Shown here: in pieces, positions 12,037 to 25,690 of the stretch
Position numbering within the stretch: the stretch's first letter is position 1
Layout of the letters: every line of letters starts with the position of its first letter
Origin: Coturnix japonica
Lineage: Eukaryota > Chordata > Aves > Galliformes > Phasianidae
Direction: 5' to 3'
Assembly (NCBI RefSeq): GCF_001577835.2
Contig: NC_029521.1
Coordinates: 22,603,118 to 22,667,117, forward strand
DNA: 64,000 bases
Translations under genes and position numbers: made by a program
The notes under the pieces: model-generated
What the model was told of the DNA's origin: nothing
The model's database searches: none
Seen by the model: the letters and a program-made list of their open reading frames with translations, nothing else

Positions 12037-15000
12037 TTCCACCAGTTTCCACATAATACAACTGTTAGTGCAAACTCTACCAACCCATGCAAACCTGAAC
12101 AAAATGAACCCCAGAACTCTTCCTCACATCATGCTTTGTGTCTGGTCTGATTGCAAGAGGGGCTTGTTCCCAAGGTTGTGCCTGATGAATGTCATAGCAT
12201 GGCCTTACAGTTAACTTTTCATCCAAATGAGAATAAATGGACTTCACAAGTCTGTGCGCACATGTGTTAGCACATGCCTGTGGCAGATCCAATTAGCAAC
12301 TGAAGCAGATACATTTCTGGTAGTCTCTCACTCAGACAAATTCTTTCCCTTTATCATATGTATGCTAACAAAACATATCAGAGCATCCCATTCTCCCTTG
12401 GATTTTCTGAAAGTGAGAGCTGTAGTGTAATTTAATGTCCCCATTTACCACATTTTTATTGAATGCAGAAATCAGTAACAAACTGCTGGTCAATAAAGTG
12501 CTGTTTATTGAAGGCAAAATCTTCTTGCAGGTGCTAGAAAGGAAAAAATAGAGGAATAATTAATAAGTGTTTGACAGTGGCCACTGGGCTGTAACTAATT
12601 AGGGGAATGTATCATCTGCTAGGAGAAAATTTTCATTTCACAGCTGCCTGGAAGACCTGGGGACATTTTTCTGGCTGCCTACAGGAGCAGGGCATAGGTA
12701 CTTACCTTCTCCAATGGATGTTTTAGCCAAGCAAGGAAAACCCATTTTTTCATCTCTTTGAAATTGGCTGTTGCTTGCACAGAATCAGTGTCTACAGCAA
12801 GTCAAAACATCACTGTTGCATTCCTACAAAGTAAACTGAGACCTCAGTGCCCTCATTATTACACAGCTACACCCATTGCCTCATCAGTGTTTATGTCCTG
12901 ATGCCTCCATGACACAAAGCTGGAGGGGACCTGGTCACTCCAGAGCGGTTGGCTTCAGCTCATGGGAGTAAAGCAAAAGGGCAGGGAAAAGTATGACAGC
13001 TGGCACACCGAAAAATGAAAGTGCCCATCAAAACCAAGCCCTTACACCAATGGAGGAATAAACACACTAACTGAAATGCACTGATTAGTTATGCTATCTT
13101 TGGGAACCTCCTCTACTGCTTCTGGTTTCCAAACCCTGCAGCAAAGCCCTCTTTTGCTCTGAATGCTTCCTCCTTCAGTGCTGTTATACTTCAGTTGAAA
13201 TGATCACTCTAAATTATCCCACTGTTGTGACCCTCGGGTGCCATGGCTATTAGATTTCGCTGCCCCATCCATGAAGACATGAATATGGGTAGTATCTATA
13301 CATCCTCCCTGATTAACTGCTAACCACTACAAGATCACCTTGGGGAGGAAGTATTTCAAATGCTCAAGAAATAAAAATTAGTGAGGAAAGAAGACAAAGC
13401 CACAAAGAAACAAGGTGTTTGCCTGTATGGAATACACGTCTGAGGAATAACAGCCTTCAAGTTGACACTACTGCTGCTGCTTTTACAGAAGTGAGTGTGA
13501 ACAAAGAACAGAGCTGTTCAGGTAAGAGAAATAATTAAGCCTGTAATCAGTGATATGTCTCCAGATGGAGACTCATTAGCTTTTCAGGCAACGCGCATTA
13601 AAATTCTGACAAGTTCATAACAAAGTCCAACCAATTCAAACACCTCCCCAGCATGTCTCTGGCCTGTAAGGTTTCCTTTTAACCCTCATTGTTGTAACGT
13701 GTTAGTTAAAGGTAATGAGGGGAATGCTCCAGCATTGAACCCAATCCATACACCGTCTGATGTGAAGGCATTAGGATGTAAACAGGCTGACATTTCGTAT
13801 ATTTAGAGTTTAATCTATATGTAAATTTCCCAAGCGTACTTAAATAAAATATAATTCACAAAAATTTACGTTTACAACATAGGGTGTGATTCTTCACGTC
13901 TTTAACTAATGCTCTCAGATCTGTGCTGTTGTATTTTCTAACACAGAGCCAATAGATCGTCTGAACAGGAGCAGGGCTGAACGTTTCCTTTTGTAATAAC
14001 GAGAGACCTGAGAGGTTTTGATATATGACTAACAGGCAGTGGTAAGGGCACACAGACCTCTGCTAAGATTCCTGTTAAGTTCACAGATGCCTAATTAACG
14101 CCAAATGAACTCTAGAGGAACCAGTGCCCATCCAACAGCATTCCCAAAGACATTCAAACCCAACATGAGACCTTCAGTAGAACTGGAAAGCTGACTGTAG
14201 ATAAAAACAACCAAATCTGTTTGTATCGCAGACATCGTTTCAAGGTCAGAAAAGGGCTTTAAACAAAGACATAGGTCTTTATAGAAAGACAGATGTCACT
14301 ACCTCCTCTACTTCCTCCTGTACAGAAAACAGTAACTCTCTGAGGCAGCCAGCTCTGATTGAAAGTCTTAAAGCAATGGGAATTCATCATTCCATTAACT
14401 CTCACTATTTCTCATTTCCATGGCAGCGAAACTGTAGTTTTCATGCAAGCTGAGAAACATGTTGAAAAGAAATGCTCACACGTATAGAAAGAATGAATCA
14501 CAAATGCTCCTACTTAATATCCATTTACATTTTTCACACTAACATGCAGGTTATAAACAAGAGTCCTAACAATTCTTAGACTTTATCTAGATGCAAAAGT
14601 GGTCTTTTTAATATTAAAGCTCGTATAATGTATGAAATTCCAAACCAGGTATTTTCGCATACAGTCAAACCGTTCACATTCTGATGGCTTAATTGTCTAG
14701 TTTGGTAAGAGCCACATTTGTTAGCCGTATGTAATTCTCAGACTATTGTATTCTTATTATGTTTGTATGAAGGCAGAAGAAGAAGAAAAAAATTGGCTTT
14801 GTTTAAAAAAAAAAAGGAATATTTCTATGCTGTATCTGATTAAACATTTACCGGTTACTAACACTGCACTGGGAAGATTCAAACGTAACTTCAAGGCAGA
14901 ATACATGAAGAGTACCTGTAGTTAAGACCAAACCTGTTGCAAGAACAATCAATAAAAGCATTCATTAAAAACCTTCGCCGTTCAAAGTTAATGGCTCTCT

Positions 15001-18000
15001 TAGAAGGCTCTCAAACACCTTAAGGGGAAAACAATATGCAGTGAAGACATTTAATTAACCTTAACTCTGACCCCCATAGCAATAGCATACACGTATCTTG
15101 CAATCATTATTTCTTTCCTACCTGCTACATACCTCTGGGAGCACACTTTCTCATCACAAGGATCTTTCTGTGCTTCTCTAAATTTCTCCAAGAGAAGCAT
15201 AAGGGACACTTTATGAAATCACATAAGGAAGCAGAGGCAACAGGATAAGATTAAAGATAAACATAGATGGAGATCATCTTGTTTGCTAGGGTGGGAAAAT
15301 CGTCAAGATATGAGACGATAACTTCAAGCGTGGCTGCTTCTACAACAAGAGAACAATGAGCAGAGACTAAGAGTGAGAGACAATCTTCTATTTCACACAC
15401 AAAAGAAACGGCGTGATTCTGGGAATGAGCATGGCTGCCAGACCACCTTCTTGCCTTGATTCCCTGCTTTCAATAAATAACAACCTGGACTTTCCCATGG
15501 GTGCCAAATAAAAGCTCTATGGAGGTAAGATGAAGGAAGGGAGGAAGGAAGCAACTGGCTCAGGTTCATTCTTGGAAAACTTTCCAGATTTATGCTAAAA
15601 CTCTTTGTAATCTCTCCCCCAGTGACACAGTATCTGGTGAGAACCTCAGACTGAGGGCTGTTAGAGATTTATTCACTAAAAGCTTTTCAAGTCGCTCTCC
15701 AAATGCACAGCAAATTCACACATGAGTGTCAAGAACTCCTGAGAAAGTACCACTTAGAAAAAAAGCAAAGGCTGAAGATTTTAAGAGGTGGATGAGAAAT
15801 GGCTCCTTTATACTCAGAACATCTTAATGTTCATAGGAGTCTATGAGGACACCCAGGTTTAATGGAAAGGGAGAGGAACCCCACACTCCAGAGAAACTTC
15901 TGCTATGGAAGGGATTGTATCAAAAGTGTCATTTCCTTGCCCTGCCTTAGGAAGGAAGCCAAGGAGTTCTTAAGAAGACAGATCTGCCAGACACAGGCTG
16001 ACAGGCACTAAGGCTACAGCTGCACCAAAGGAGCGAAAAAACACAACTGAAAGGTGTATATGGAAAAGTTTGGGAGGAGAATGATCTCCTCTGCACCATA
16101 ACAAAATAAACTCCCTAAGATACCACAGTTATGGGAAACAGTGCCATAAAAGGAATGTAGATAATTTAGAAGAGTAAAAGTTTGTGTAATATGGATCATT
16201 TTCCCTTGTCATGCAGTACACATTCACTGTACTAAATAATAGCTAAGGAACTAAGACAGCTCCCTTAAGTCAGTGAAGAGTCTGTCTGCCCTTGACTTCA
16301 TCTGACTATTAATCCAGTTTCAAAGAAGGTAAGTGAAATGGATGTACTACTTCCCATCATTAGTGAATGATGGAACTGAGGTGATTGTTTTCCAGCCATA
16401 CCCATTTTGTTTGGATCCAGACAAAGCCATAGTTTGTGCTTTAATGGGGGTTACCACTGCAGCACAGCCTCTGCTGGGTCAGGATGGGGATCTTTCACAC
16501 AGCACAACAGCACAATCCACTTTGGAGATTAGAGCAACTCAAGCACTCACTCAATTGCAAATAATATGTTTGACTCCTCTGCCAGCCCACGATAGCACAA
16601 AGATGTATGGACGTATTTTAACATCTGGAAATTCTGGAACAAACATACATGCCTGGATAGCCTCTCCCAGGCTGGCCAGGACCTGGAATTCAGCCTCAGG
16701 GGAGATGTGCTTCCTTCAACCACCAGCCCCACTCCCCTAGAAGATGCTATGATAAAGCCAGCTCAGTACTGTTTCCTTTATGAGAGCAGATGTGACAATA
16801 GGCCAAGGCCTTACAACCTGAGGGCAACAGCTCTTTGCATCCACACACGAAGCAAAATATCTGAACTCATTACTTGCTGGAGCAGTCAGCATCTGCTATA
16901 TCGTGTCATCGTGCAGTCTGTCAGAATAAATGACTTGGAAAGATCAATACTGGTAAGAGATACCAGGGGAGAGGCAGACAGATGGCTTAGATAAGAAGAG
17001 CTGAATTCTTCATCAAGGCTCTGATTTGTGCTCATCGTATTTTGGTTGTTTCCTTAGATCTGACTTTTCAAGGACCTGCCTGCACAGAGTGCACAAGTGA
17101 GCTCAGAAACCAAAAGGAATTATCCCAGCTCCTGTCAGTGAGAGCTTCAATAGCCCTCCAGAGACAAGCAATGGCCTCAGCATGGCTCTCCTGCTCTAGA
17201 ACACCCATCCGTGTATACTGATGCTTACAACACTCAGTGACTCCAAATGCTTTTGGATCAGACAGCAGAAGCAGCAACCTGGCAGCAGGTATGAGTGATA
17301 AACACTCTCTTTGTACCATCTGAAATCCATACACTGCTGCTGGCCTCATCATTGAGCCTGCTCCACCATTTAATCTTATCGGAAAAGAGTAGGAGGCATT
17401 TTGCCCTGGCATCTCTTGCATTGAGCCCAACTACAAGTTCAGTGCTGTCACAAACTTTCACCTTCTTATATCCAATATTTTGCCATCTGAAGCAGCAAAA
17501 GTATGAAGGGGAAAAAAATAAAAGAAAAAGCTCATCCCAGAAGGAAATGAGCATCCGGCAGCCTAATAACCCTTTCACTGCACACCGTGCAGGGCCATGC
17601 AATTAAAGCCATAAAATATTCAGAATTGATTTCTGCATGTGGAAGATACGCTTACTACATAACTAATGATGGTTGCTGCTGTGATTCTGGGAGAGGCACT
17701 CTCCCCCACGAAAGCTGCTCTCACTAGGACACCTGCAGGTCTTATCCTGTCTCTGCCAGGAGAGATGAAGGTCAGATAATCCAGACAGGCAGCAAATACA
17801 TTTGGTTCCTACCCAACCCACAGCCCAAACCATCACAACTCAACACTGCTTTGAACTGATCAATAGTGATTTTTCACGGACAGAAAGACTGCTCTGACCT
17901 GGGTCCTGCCTTGGTGGGCTTGCTTCTGTCTGAAGGGTGTGGAAACCTTCTCCGATCTGTCAGGTTCCCTTTAAAAGCAGAATTAATTTCCTAGCGTATT

Positions 18001-19329
18001 AAGATTAATAAGAAGCACAAGATGTCAAAAATGAAAAACCACTTAAGCAGAGCTCATTTGCAACAGTGTTTTAAGCTGCACAGTACACAGAAAGCACCCA
18101 GTAAGAAAGATTCACACACAGTATTACTTTTTTCCTCTGCTGCTTTCCAACCACTGCAGTGCCCGCTTTGCAAGGTCTCACTTGTGCTGCAGGGCAGCTT
18201 GATGATGCCTATATTTTCCTTGCAAAGCCAAAGCAGATACTTATTGATGTGCACTGACTACAATGAGAAGAGAGGTAAATGCTGCAGCAACCAATACCAC
18301 AGCCAGGGAGAAAACAGAATTTCTCCTGAAACACTTTGCCAGGAGATCTCTAGGCTTCACATCCCCATCCACCTCAACACAAGCAAGACAATGAGGAGTC
18401 CCATAGCTGGGACTTCTGCTGTCTGAACCCAGTTAATCCCAGCAGTTATCCCAAAGCATCCCATTCAGTACTGACAGCTGCAAGAGTTTCCTTCAAAAAC
18501 CAGTAGTTTCTCCTGCGGAATTTCAGGGTGAGAAGCAGGAATTCTTGCCCATGTGTAGCAAAGAGGAGAAACGCAGCCTGAGGCCCACCCTGCAGCCAGC
18601 TGAGAGTCAGAATGAAGCGATTTCCATAATTCAGCTAAAATTTGCTCCTTGTCCTTTCCAAAAAAATCACTGTCTTGTACAGAACATTGGATGAGTCCCC
18701 TTGATTTACAGCTGCAGTCATTAGGAGATGTAAGAAATATTAATGACCTAAGAATTATCTTGCTCTTGAAAGCCAAAAACAATCTGAATAAAAAATTCAT
18801 TGATCAATATTCTCCCCTCATTTCTCACCAATTAAGCCTGTAAGTAAGTGTACCTTCAAAGATAACGCCAGAGCAAAGGCTTTATGGGCTTAGACTTGGC
18901 TGCTCACCTGTGAAAAATAAAATCTGCTTAATTTTTATGGGATAATAATTATATGACTTATTTTTGGAAGTAAATAATTCAGCAAGGATGAGCCACACAA
19001 TAAAAAAGAGAGGGCTGCCCATGTTTTGCCTGCTGAAAAGGGGCAATTCTGCCATCCCACAGAGTGCCTGCAACACCAGCATTAACCTCTGCAAACATCT
19101 TGAGAGAGAAATGAGAAGAGCTCTCCCAGCAAACCTAAATTCCTCTGCCAGCTGACATTTGTTTCCTTTTATCTATACATTTGTCTAATTAAGAAGACAT
19201 AGTGCCGTTTTAATTTTCATATAAACTCTTAACTTCGATGGGGATGCATTCTGCAAACCAAACAAGGATTTATTAAGACAATAAAGCAAGCACTTCATAA
19301 AAATTTAAATGCCTGCTACAAACTTCTTC

Positions 19330-19346
19330 TTTTTTTTTTTTTTTTT
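19330..19346. repeat. T homopolymer, 17 bp
   Basis: A plain run of T with an AACTTCTTC lead-in. There is no AATAAA upstream on the minus strand at the distance expected for a retrocopy tail, so I do not call a processed pseudogene here. Confidence 0.95.
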
Positions 19347-20146
19347 GTGCAACTGGGAGGCCAAAATATCTCTAAAACTGGGGGAGGCACCTGCAGCAGT
19401 CAAACAGCCTTGGCAGGAAAAGCACACATATGACATTCCTATGTGCAAGAGTGGATTTTCATACCTGAGGCCACAGCACCATGGTCCAGCAGGATTGTAG
19501 CTGTGTGCCAGCACTGCACCTTTTCATGCTCAGGGGTGCACTGGCTCAAATTAATTGATCCACTTACAGGGGCCTCAGCTCAGGGGGAAGCATATTAGTT
19601 TCCTTTGCTTGTGCTGCATCGTCTGTTTATAACAACATAGTTAATCAAAGGAAGAGGAGATGAAGATCTTTTTTTGCCAGTGTGGCAGGAAAGACTGTGA
19701 AGCTTTAATTGACCCCTTGAGAGACAAAGCAAGCTTGTGGAATGAGCTGAATTTTTAACACAAGGGCACATTTTTCTTTCTTCTCGGGAGACTATAAGAG
19801 AGGGTCATGCTCTTTGGTCCCGGGTGCAGCTGCTATGCCTCCTCACCTGAACCATTCCAGAAGCAATGCAGGTATTAATACCTCAGAGTAATAGCTTGCC
19901 ATAATCCCTTAAACCCCATAATTGGAAAAAAATGATCACTGCTGACTAATGATTTTAAAGGCTGAGGCTTAATGAATTGAGCTCTGCCTACAATGCCAGA
20001 AGATTTTAAAGTGGTTGGTAGCTTTGCTCGTCTGGACCACACACAAGGGTGTTCCTCAAGGCAACGTGTCCTGAGGCTGCAAGGCAAAATCCAGCCAGGT
20101 CCTCCCAACCCAGGACTGCTTGGGGGTAGGGATGCTTCCCTGGATG

Positions 20147-20276
20147 TCACCATCCCTAGAGGTGTTCAAGAAACGTGGAGATGTGGAACTGAGGGACGTG
20201 GTTCAGTGGACATGGTGGGGATTGGCTGATGGTCTGAGTGGCCTTTTCCAGCCTTAATGACTCTATGATCCTATAT
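20147..20276 (+). repeat. CR1 LINE 3' end
   Basis: The segment carries the CR1 landmarks GAGGTGTTCAAGAAACGTGG and GATGTGG.ACTGAGGGACGTGG, then ends in CCTTAATGACTCTATGATCC, the characteristic 8-bp 3'-terminal repeat region of CR1. The copy is in plus orientation, about 130 bp, 5' truncated and moderately diverged. It creates several chance open frames in this area. Confidence 0.88.
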
Positions 20277-22682
20277 CCCCACCAAGCACATGCAGCCAGC
20301 AGGATGAATTCAGTGGGCATCTCAATGCAGAAGGTTCCCAGCTGATGGATAAGGAAGGACAGCATCCCTTGTGGCTATCTTCATCAAATCAGATCACCCT
20401 CCTCTTTCATTCTGGGTTTCTAAGTAATCTTCAAACAGTAAATACCACCAGCAAGCCATTAGGGATGAGCCTTTATGGTAACACTGCTGTAGCTCGGTCA
20501 CATACAATGAAGAGGGACAAATACCAGCATGAGCAGCTTTGGGCTTGCTCAGATGCCATCATGCAAGGAAGGACAGTGATGGCCATGCCAAATCATAACC
20601 ACAAGAGCTTCGGAGTGGACCTGGCAGCAGGGATGTTGCTATGGGTCTCAGCTAGTAACGAGTGGTTTTGCAAGTGGTGTTCCCATAGGAAATAAACTCC
20701 TGGTGAATAATTCCTCTTTCCACAGTCTGGAAAGTGGCAGCAATGAAGAAAAACTTTTTAGGTATAGGCAATAGTTTTTGTTACAGCAACTAAAAGCTAT
20801 TACTTCTCCCAACAAAACTCATTTTGCCCTCATTATACTTCTGCAGCTCCAACAATGCTATCATAAATAACAAACATACTCAAACGTGTGGCAAGAGAAT
20901 CTAAGCAACACGTTGAATGCTACTCTCTTATCTTAAAATATTCTAGTCAGATTTCCTCTCCGCTGTAGGAAACATTATGTTTCCCTCTTCTCCTCAAACA
21001 ACTGTGACACTCGTGACCACATAGCACGAAAGCTCCCTGCAAGCCCCCAGCATAATGCAGCCTCATTAGTAGCTTTGATTATTTATTCGGAACATCTCCA
21101 GCTTGCCTGTGTGACTCTAAGATTGTCAGTCCTGTGCACTGATTCATGTTCCTACTAGAAGGCAAGCCAAAGGGCAAAGCCAAAAATAGGTAGTAACATC
21201 AGCTAGGAAAAGTATCTAATTCACATAATGTCAGTGACCCCATGATGACGTCTGAGCTGGTGTTAAATAGAAGGCATTGAAAATGAAGACTTCATGCCCG
21301 GGGCCTTATTGATAACATCACGGAAACCACCATAACCCAGCAGTGTTCTTCTGAGAGCTGTTTTTTTAATGATCGTCAAACTTGTTTAAGACAAGAAAAA
21401 CTGCAGTTTACATGAATGTTCTGGATCTACAGGGAGGTTTCATTTCATTCTTCCTTCCCTTCTTCTAAAGCACCAGATTCTAGACAAGAATAAACAGCAT
21501 TTTGAACTAGAACATATACAAAAAAGAAAATAGCCTTAAGAAAATTTGCATTCTCTTTAAAAATGCTCCTGGATCCAGACTTCCAGATCCTGGTCTTCAT
21601 ATAAACCAGTTTTACTTTCCATCATGGCAACACTGAAGATGTTGACAGAAAGTTACCAAAAATGTCCTACTTAAAAATCCTTTGAGACCATTGACCAGCA
21701 GCCCACGGACCAGAAATATACCTTGACTTGTCTGAAAATGCCCATTTTGACCTTTTTATATGGGAGGAAAAAACCAGCCCAGTTTTCTATTCATGTTGTG
21801 GGAGTTAGCTTCTTTGAAAGTCTTCTCTCTAACTTTCGAATCAAATCATCATCTAGAAATTCTTCACCATTATACCACACTGCAACTGATGGGTATTATT
21901 GCCAAAGGAAGATATAGCTGAACAAAAAATAGCTTTATTTTCAACTTATCCCTTATAAGGCATAATGACCCACAAGAGTTATCCCTATCACTGCAGAATG
22001 AATAGAGATTTTTACTGGTCTGCAAAGCCCAAATAATACATATTCATGCCAAACTTGTAGAGCTCTTGTCAGAAAGGCTTCACCCAGACACAAGGCAGGA
22101 TGTAGGTTACTCTTGCATCAATAGCTCCTGGTATGGTGATCTGCAAAATGTCATAGCAACCAGTCCTGCAATGAGCTGAACTTCCTCTGAGATAGAATTC
22201 TGAGGGTAAGTCATGCCAACAGCTCAAACCACAATTTGGGATGCAGCCCAGAGCAAGGAACCAGCCCCAGGGCCTGCCGGCACCTTTCTCCTCCAGCTGC
22301 CAAGTTCCTGGGTTGAGCTATATGAAGAAAAAGGCACAAAGTGAAAAAATGGGAGGAAATTGGACTGAAAATGTTCTTTCCACTGGAGCTAAGTAGGACA
22401 TGAAAGCTGAAGCATTATGTCCCAAGAGCCAAGTATTAAGGAGGCTGGTGCTCTACTTCATGTGGGTTGCTGAGGGGGGATTAGCTCCAGAAATGACCCC
22501 TTCTTCCTGGCTGTCACTCCTGCCAGGAGCCTTAAAGAATAACTGCTGTGTTGTGGCCTACGCAACATTCCAGTAGATAGTATGAGAGACATCTAAGGCA
22601 TAAACTACATGCTCCAAATCCATCAAGACTCATGAGGAACCAGCACTAGAGGGATTCTCAGATTTTCCTGGGGAAAACATCT

Positions 22683-22696
22683 GGGGGGGGGGGGGG
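22683..22696. repeat. G homopolymer, 14 bp
   Basis: Fourteen G in a row followed by AACGGG. Its length is likely variable and hard to sequence. It could fold into G-quadruplex-type structures, but no promoter or gene is near. Confidence 0.95.
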
Positions 22697-23303
22697 AACG
22701 GGATGAATTCACATGGGAAATGGGATGAGATTCACATTCCCACCTCTCCACACACATCTGTGTGCTCTTAGTGCTCCATGGGGACAAGAAGAATGAGTAT
22801 GGGATCATTCCTTCCTTCAGGAAAAGAGGAAATGTTGACTGGATAATTTCACCTTTCTCACTTCAAAAGGTATAGTGAGTATAGCCCAACAAACAGCACA
22901 CCCAGAGGTGACATTCCCCACACAAGTGATTACTTAAGGATTAGTCATGCTGCTGCACCTCAGGCACGGGGCTGGCTTTGCAGGAAGGTCTGTCAGAACA
23001 AAAATGAATACAGATGGCCAAAGCTGCCAGGTCAGGAGCTTGTCCTCCCACTTCAGTAGGGAAAAAAGTTCCTTGTTGGAGATCTGTCTGTAATTGGTGT
23101 CTCCTGGATGCTCCTGCAGCTCTGTTTATAGTGATCATGAAAGGAAGGAAATCATTTACAAAAAAAGAAAGAAGAACACAAAGCATCAGTGCCATAAGAA
23201 GTCCTCCCCCTCCATCTGGCAGTTTGTGAAGGGCAACAGAAAGGCAAGAACTTTCTGCAGCATTTTCAATTGCAAAATTCATATGGGAGCCTCAAGAGCT
23301 CTG

Positions 23304-23470
23304 TCATAGAGTGGCCGAGGACCTCAAAGATCATCCAGTTTCAACCCCACAGCCACAGGCAGGGTCGCCAACCATTAGACCAGGCTGCCCAGAGCCACAT
23401 CCAGCTCTGCCTTGAATGTATCCAGGGATGGGGCATCCACAACCTCCTTGAGGTCTTTGCACAGCCTGAG
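23304..23470 (-). repeat. CR1 LINE fragment
   Basis: In the reverse direction this is CR1 3' sequence: TCATAGAGTGGC at the terminal end, then CCAACCATTAGACCAGGCTG and CCAGGGATGGGGCATCCACA, all typical CR1 phrases. The terminal repeat is degraded. A long chance open frame of 216 codons on the plus strand at 23270-23920 begins over this element and is not a gene. Confidence 0.85.
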
Positions 23471-24589
23471 CACATATCCTTGGTGCATCCTCTAACTATC
23501 GACCATGCAGGCACACATAAGTCCCCTAAGAAAAGAGACCAAGCTCCCACCTTCACGTTATCACTCACTGTTGGTGCCTTCACACCTGCAACATCAAAAA
23601 CAAGCCTAGTACAGAACACCATAGCAGCAAGCCTTAACAATCAAAGCATCTCTGCCTTCATCATCACAAATGCAATAAAAAATATAACATCCAGTAAATC
23701 TCAGATGAACAGGAAGCCCTCACCTTTTATTTTCCATTTGCCCTTTTCCACACTCACTTGGAAGCAGTTTGCCACCCCCACGCCAAGCCTGCCGTCTCCC
23801 ATTGCCCATATCACACTTCTTTGTGCTGCGGTCCCCCCAGGCCATACTTGGCCGCTCCACGGGGTCCCTCTGGCGGCACTCACTGCGCCAATAGCATCAC
23901 TTGTCAATGCAGTACTCTAATACAGGTGTCACTTAGCAGAGGGTCATGGCTGCTTTTTTCCACTAAAGATCTCTTACAAAAAGCAATCCGTCAGACGTTC
24001 CTATTCAGAACGTTCCCAAGTTATGTTCAGCAATATGGTCACAGAGAAAAATGTAGGGCTTTCACTTTAAAGTGTGATAATAAAAGAATACCTGGTAGCC
24101 AGTGAGAATCTTCCAGGGGTGAGAGCAGCCCTTCCAACTCCTCCGGGGGTCTGACATTACAGCTCCTCGGGCAGGTAAGCAATTAACTGACTTCATTCAC
24201 TGATTTTAGTGGGAAGCAAAAGTAAGTGCAAATCTGAGTCTTAACTGCATACTGCATGCCCACCTTGGGGTCTCATTTGTTCCGGCTCCAGTAAGTATCT
24301 GTTTCTCATCTTGCCATTTTAATGTTGCTCTTTTCAGTGGTGCCCGGTACCAGGTTAAGAGGCAATGGGAACAAACTGGAACACCAGAGGTTCCCTCTGG
24401 CCATCACAATGCATTTTTGTGCATTTGATCTGTATCCCTTTCAGATTTTCCCACAAAAATTAAGTGGAAGAATATACCCAAAAGTGAAATTAGGATATAG
24501 AAATATGATGTGTGGAGCTGAAGGGTTATGACACCCTCACAATATTCCAAAGTCCATTAACAACGTAACTGGTTTTCCAGGCAATTTCA

Positions 24590-24705
24590 AAGTATGTCAA
24601 CACTGAGTGATACGTATTAGCAAGCACTGTGATGATGGGCTGATAGTCAGACTAGACGACATTACTGCTCTTTCCAATCTTGCTGATTCTATGAGCCTAC
24701 GATTC
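24590..24705 (+). repeat. Old CR1 LINE 3'-end remnant
   Basis: The stretch GATGGGCTGATAGTCAGACT, AGACGACATTACTGCTCTTTCC and CTTGCTGATTCTATGAGCC follows the CR1 3' consensus (GATGGTTGGACTAGATGATCTT…TTTCCAACCTT.ATGATTCTATG) with many substitutions. It is in plus orientation; the 5' limit is uncertain. Confidence 0.7.
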
Positions 24706-25472
24706 AATTCTGCTTTGTGTTCAGAGGGGTGTTGATACCACTTACCACCAAACATCCTTGAGAAGCTTCTCTTTTTCCCTACTGGAAGTGAAGGCAGCCA
24801 AAATATCCCACCTCTCGAGCACAGACAGATGAATTGGTGTCCAGCTTTGTGCCAGAGATGCCATCCACACACCATTCAGGACTGAGAAGTGTAAAAACTG
24901 ACTCTGCCTAATTTTGGTGGAGTGGTGGTGTGGACATTCATCCTGTCCAGAAAAACAAATAGAGCTGTGAGCACATTGTGACATCCAAAGCTAAGCACAC
25001 CCATGGCAGGCAAAATTAGTGGGTGGTACACAGTATTAATTCCGCTCCTTATCCCTGTATGCCAGGATGCTGCCTTTAATTAAATTAACATAAGCTCTCT
25101 CTTTGACATCGTGATTTAATGTTACAGGCTTCGAGTTTTATCCCAGTAAATGTATAAAATGCGAATGCATCTCGAAGTCATTTTTCCATTTCTTGCTCTG
25201 TACTCACACTGTTCCTATTGTCCTAATGATCCAGTTTGTCTTTGCCAGCTGGGATGCATGCATTACACGGTAAGCCAATGTTTGATTCTCAGAAGGGAAG
25301 AACAAATCCCCACAGTAGCTCCTCTCTTGTGGGGTTGGGGGAGTAAGTGGGCTGTTCTCCCTGTGCAAAGTTTTCCCTTCTGCAAAGTGCAGAACAGGGA
25401 TAGGTTGTGCTGTGTGGCTTGAGCACAGGGTAGGAATTGTCCTAGGCATCTTGCAATGAAATCCCCAGATGA

Positions 25473-25690
25473 CATAAAGGCTGGAAAAGACTGCTAAGAT
25501 CACCAAGTCTGACCATCACTCCACTCCCACCATGCCTATTAACCATGTCCTACTTCTACTTGGAACACCTTCTGGGGACAGTGAACCCCCCCCCCCCCCC
25601 CATTCCTGGCCATTGTGTCAGTGCCTCATCACTTTTCAGGTAAAACTTCCCCTGGTGCAATGTGAGGCCATCACCTCTCATCCTACCATG
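25473..25690 (-). repeat. CR1 LINE fragment interrupted by a C homopolymer
   Basis: Reading the plus strand, AAGGCTGGAAAAGACTGCTA and CCACCATGCCTATTAACCATG are reverse-complement CR1 3' end, and GTGCCTCATCACTTTTCAGG with TGTGAGGCCATCACCTCTC continues further into the element. A run of 16 C lies between the two parts. It is diverged and lacks the terminal repeats. Confidence 0.75.
25586..25601. repeat. C homopolymer, 16 bp
   Basis: Sixteen C in a row inside a diverged CR1 fragment. It probably expanded from a short C tract of the element. The length is uncertain in any assembly. Confidence 0.95.

Larger units (their letters stand above)
899..20146. other. Intergenic DNA, no gene seen; several AT-rich CNE-like blocks
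   Basis: About 19 kb with no exon that I can support. Open frames up to 153 codons (for example around 1.4-2.2 kb on both strands, and 16.3-16.7 kb) have no family resemblance and overlap each other, as chance frames do. Repeat content is strikingly low. Blocks near 2.2-2.55, 4.8-5.05 and 14.6-15.1 kb are rich in TAATTA/ATTAAT motifs and look like possible conserved regulatory elements; this is an impression from composition only. Confidence 0.6.

Noticed and set aside
19305-19514. Possible processed pseudogene: minus-strand open frame running into a poly-A-like run.
   Set aside because: No polyadenylation signal lies before the A run, no parent protein is recognisable and no target-site duplication is visible.
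23270-23920. 216-codon plus-strand open frame, the longest in the window.
   Set aside because: It starts over an antisense CR1 copy, has low-complexity composition and no recognisable domain; it is a chance frame.
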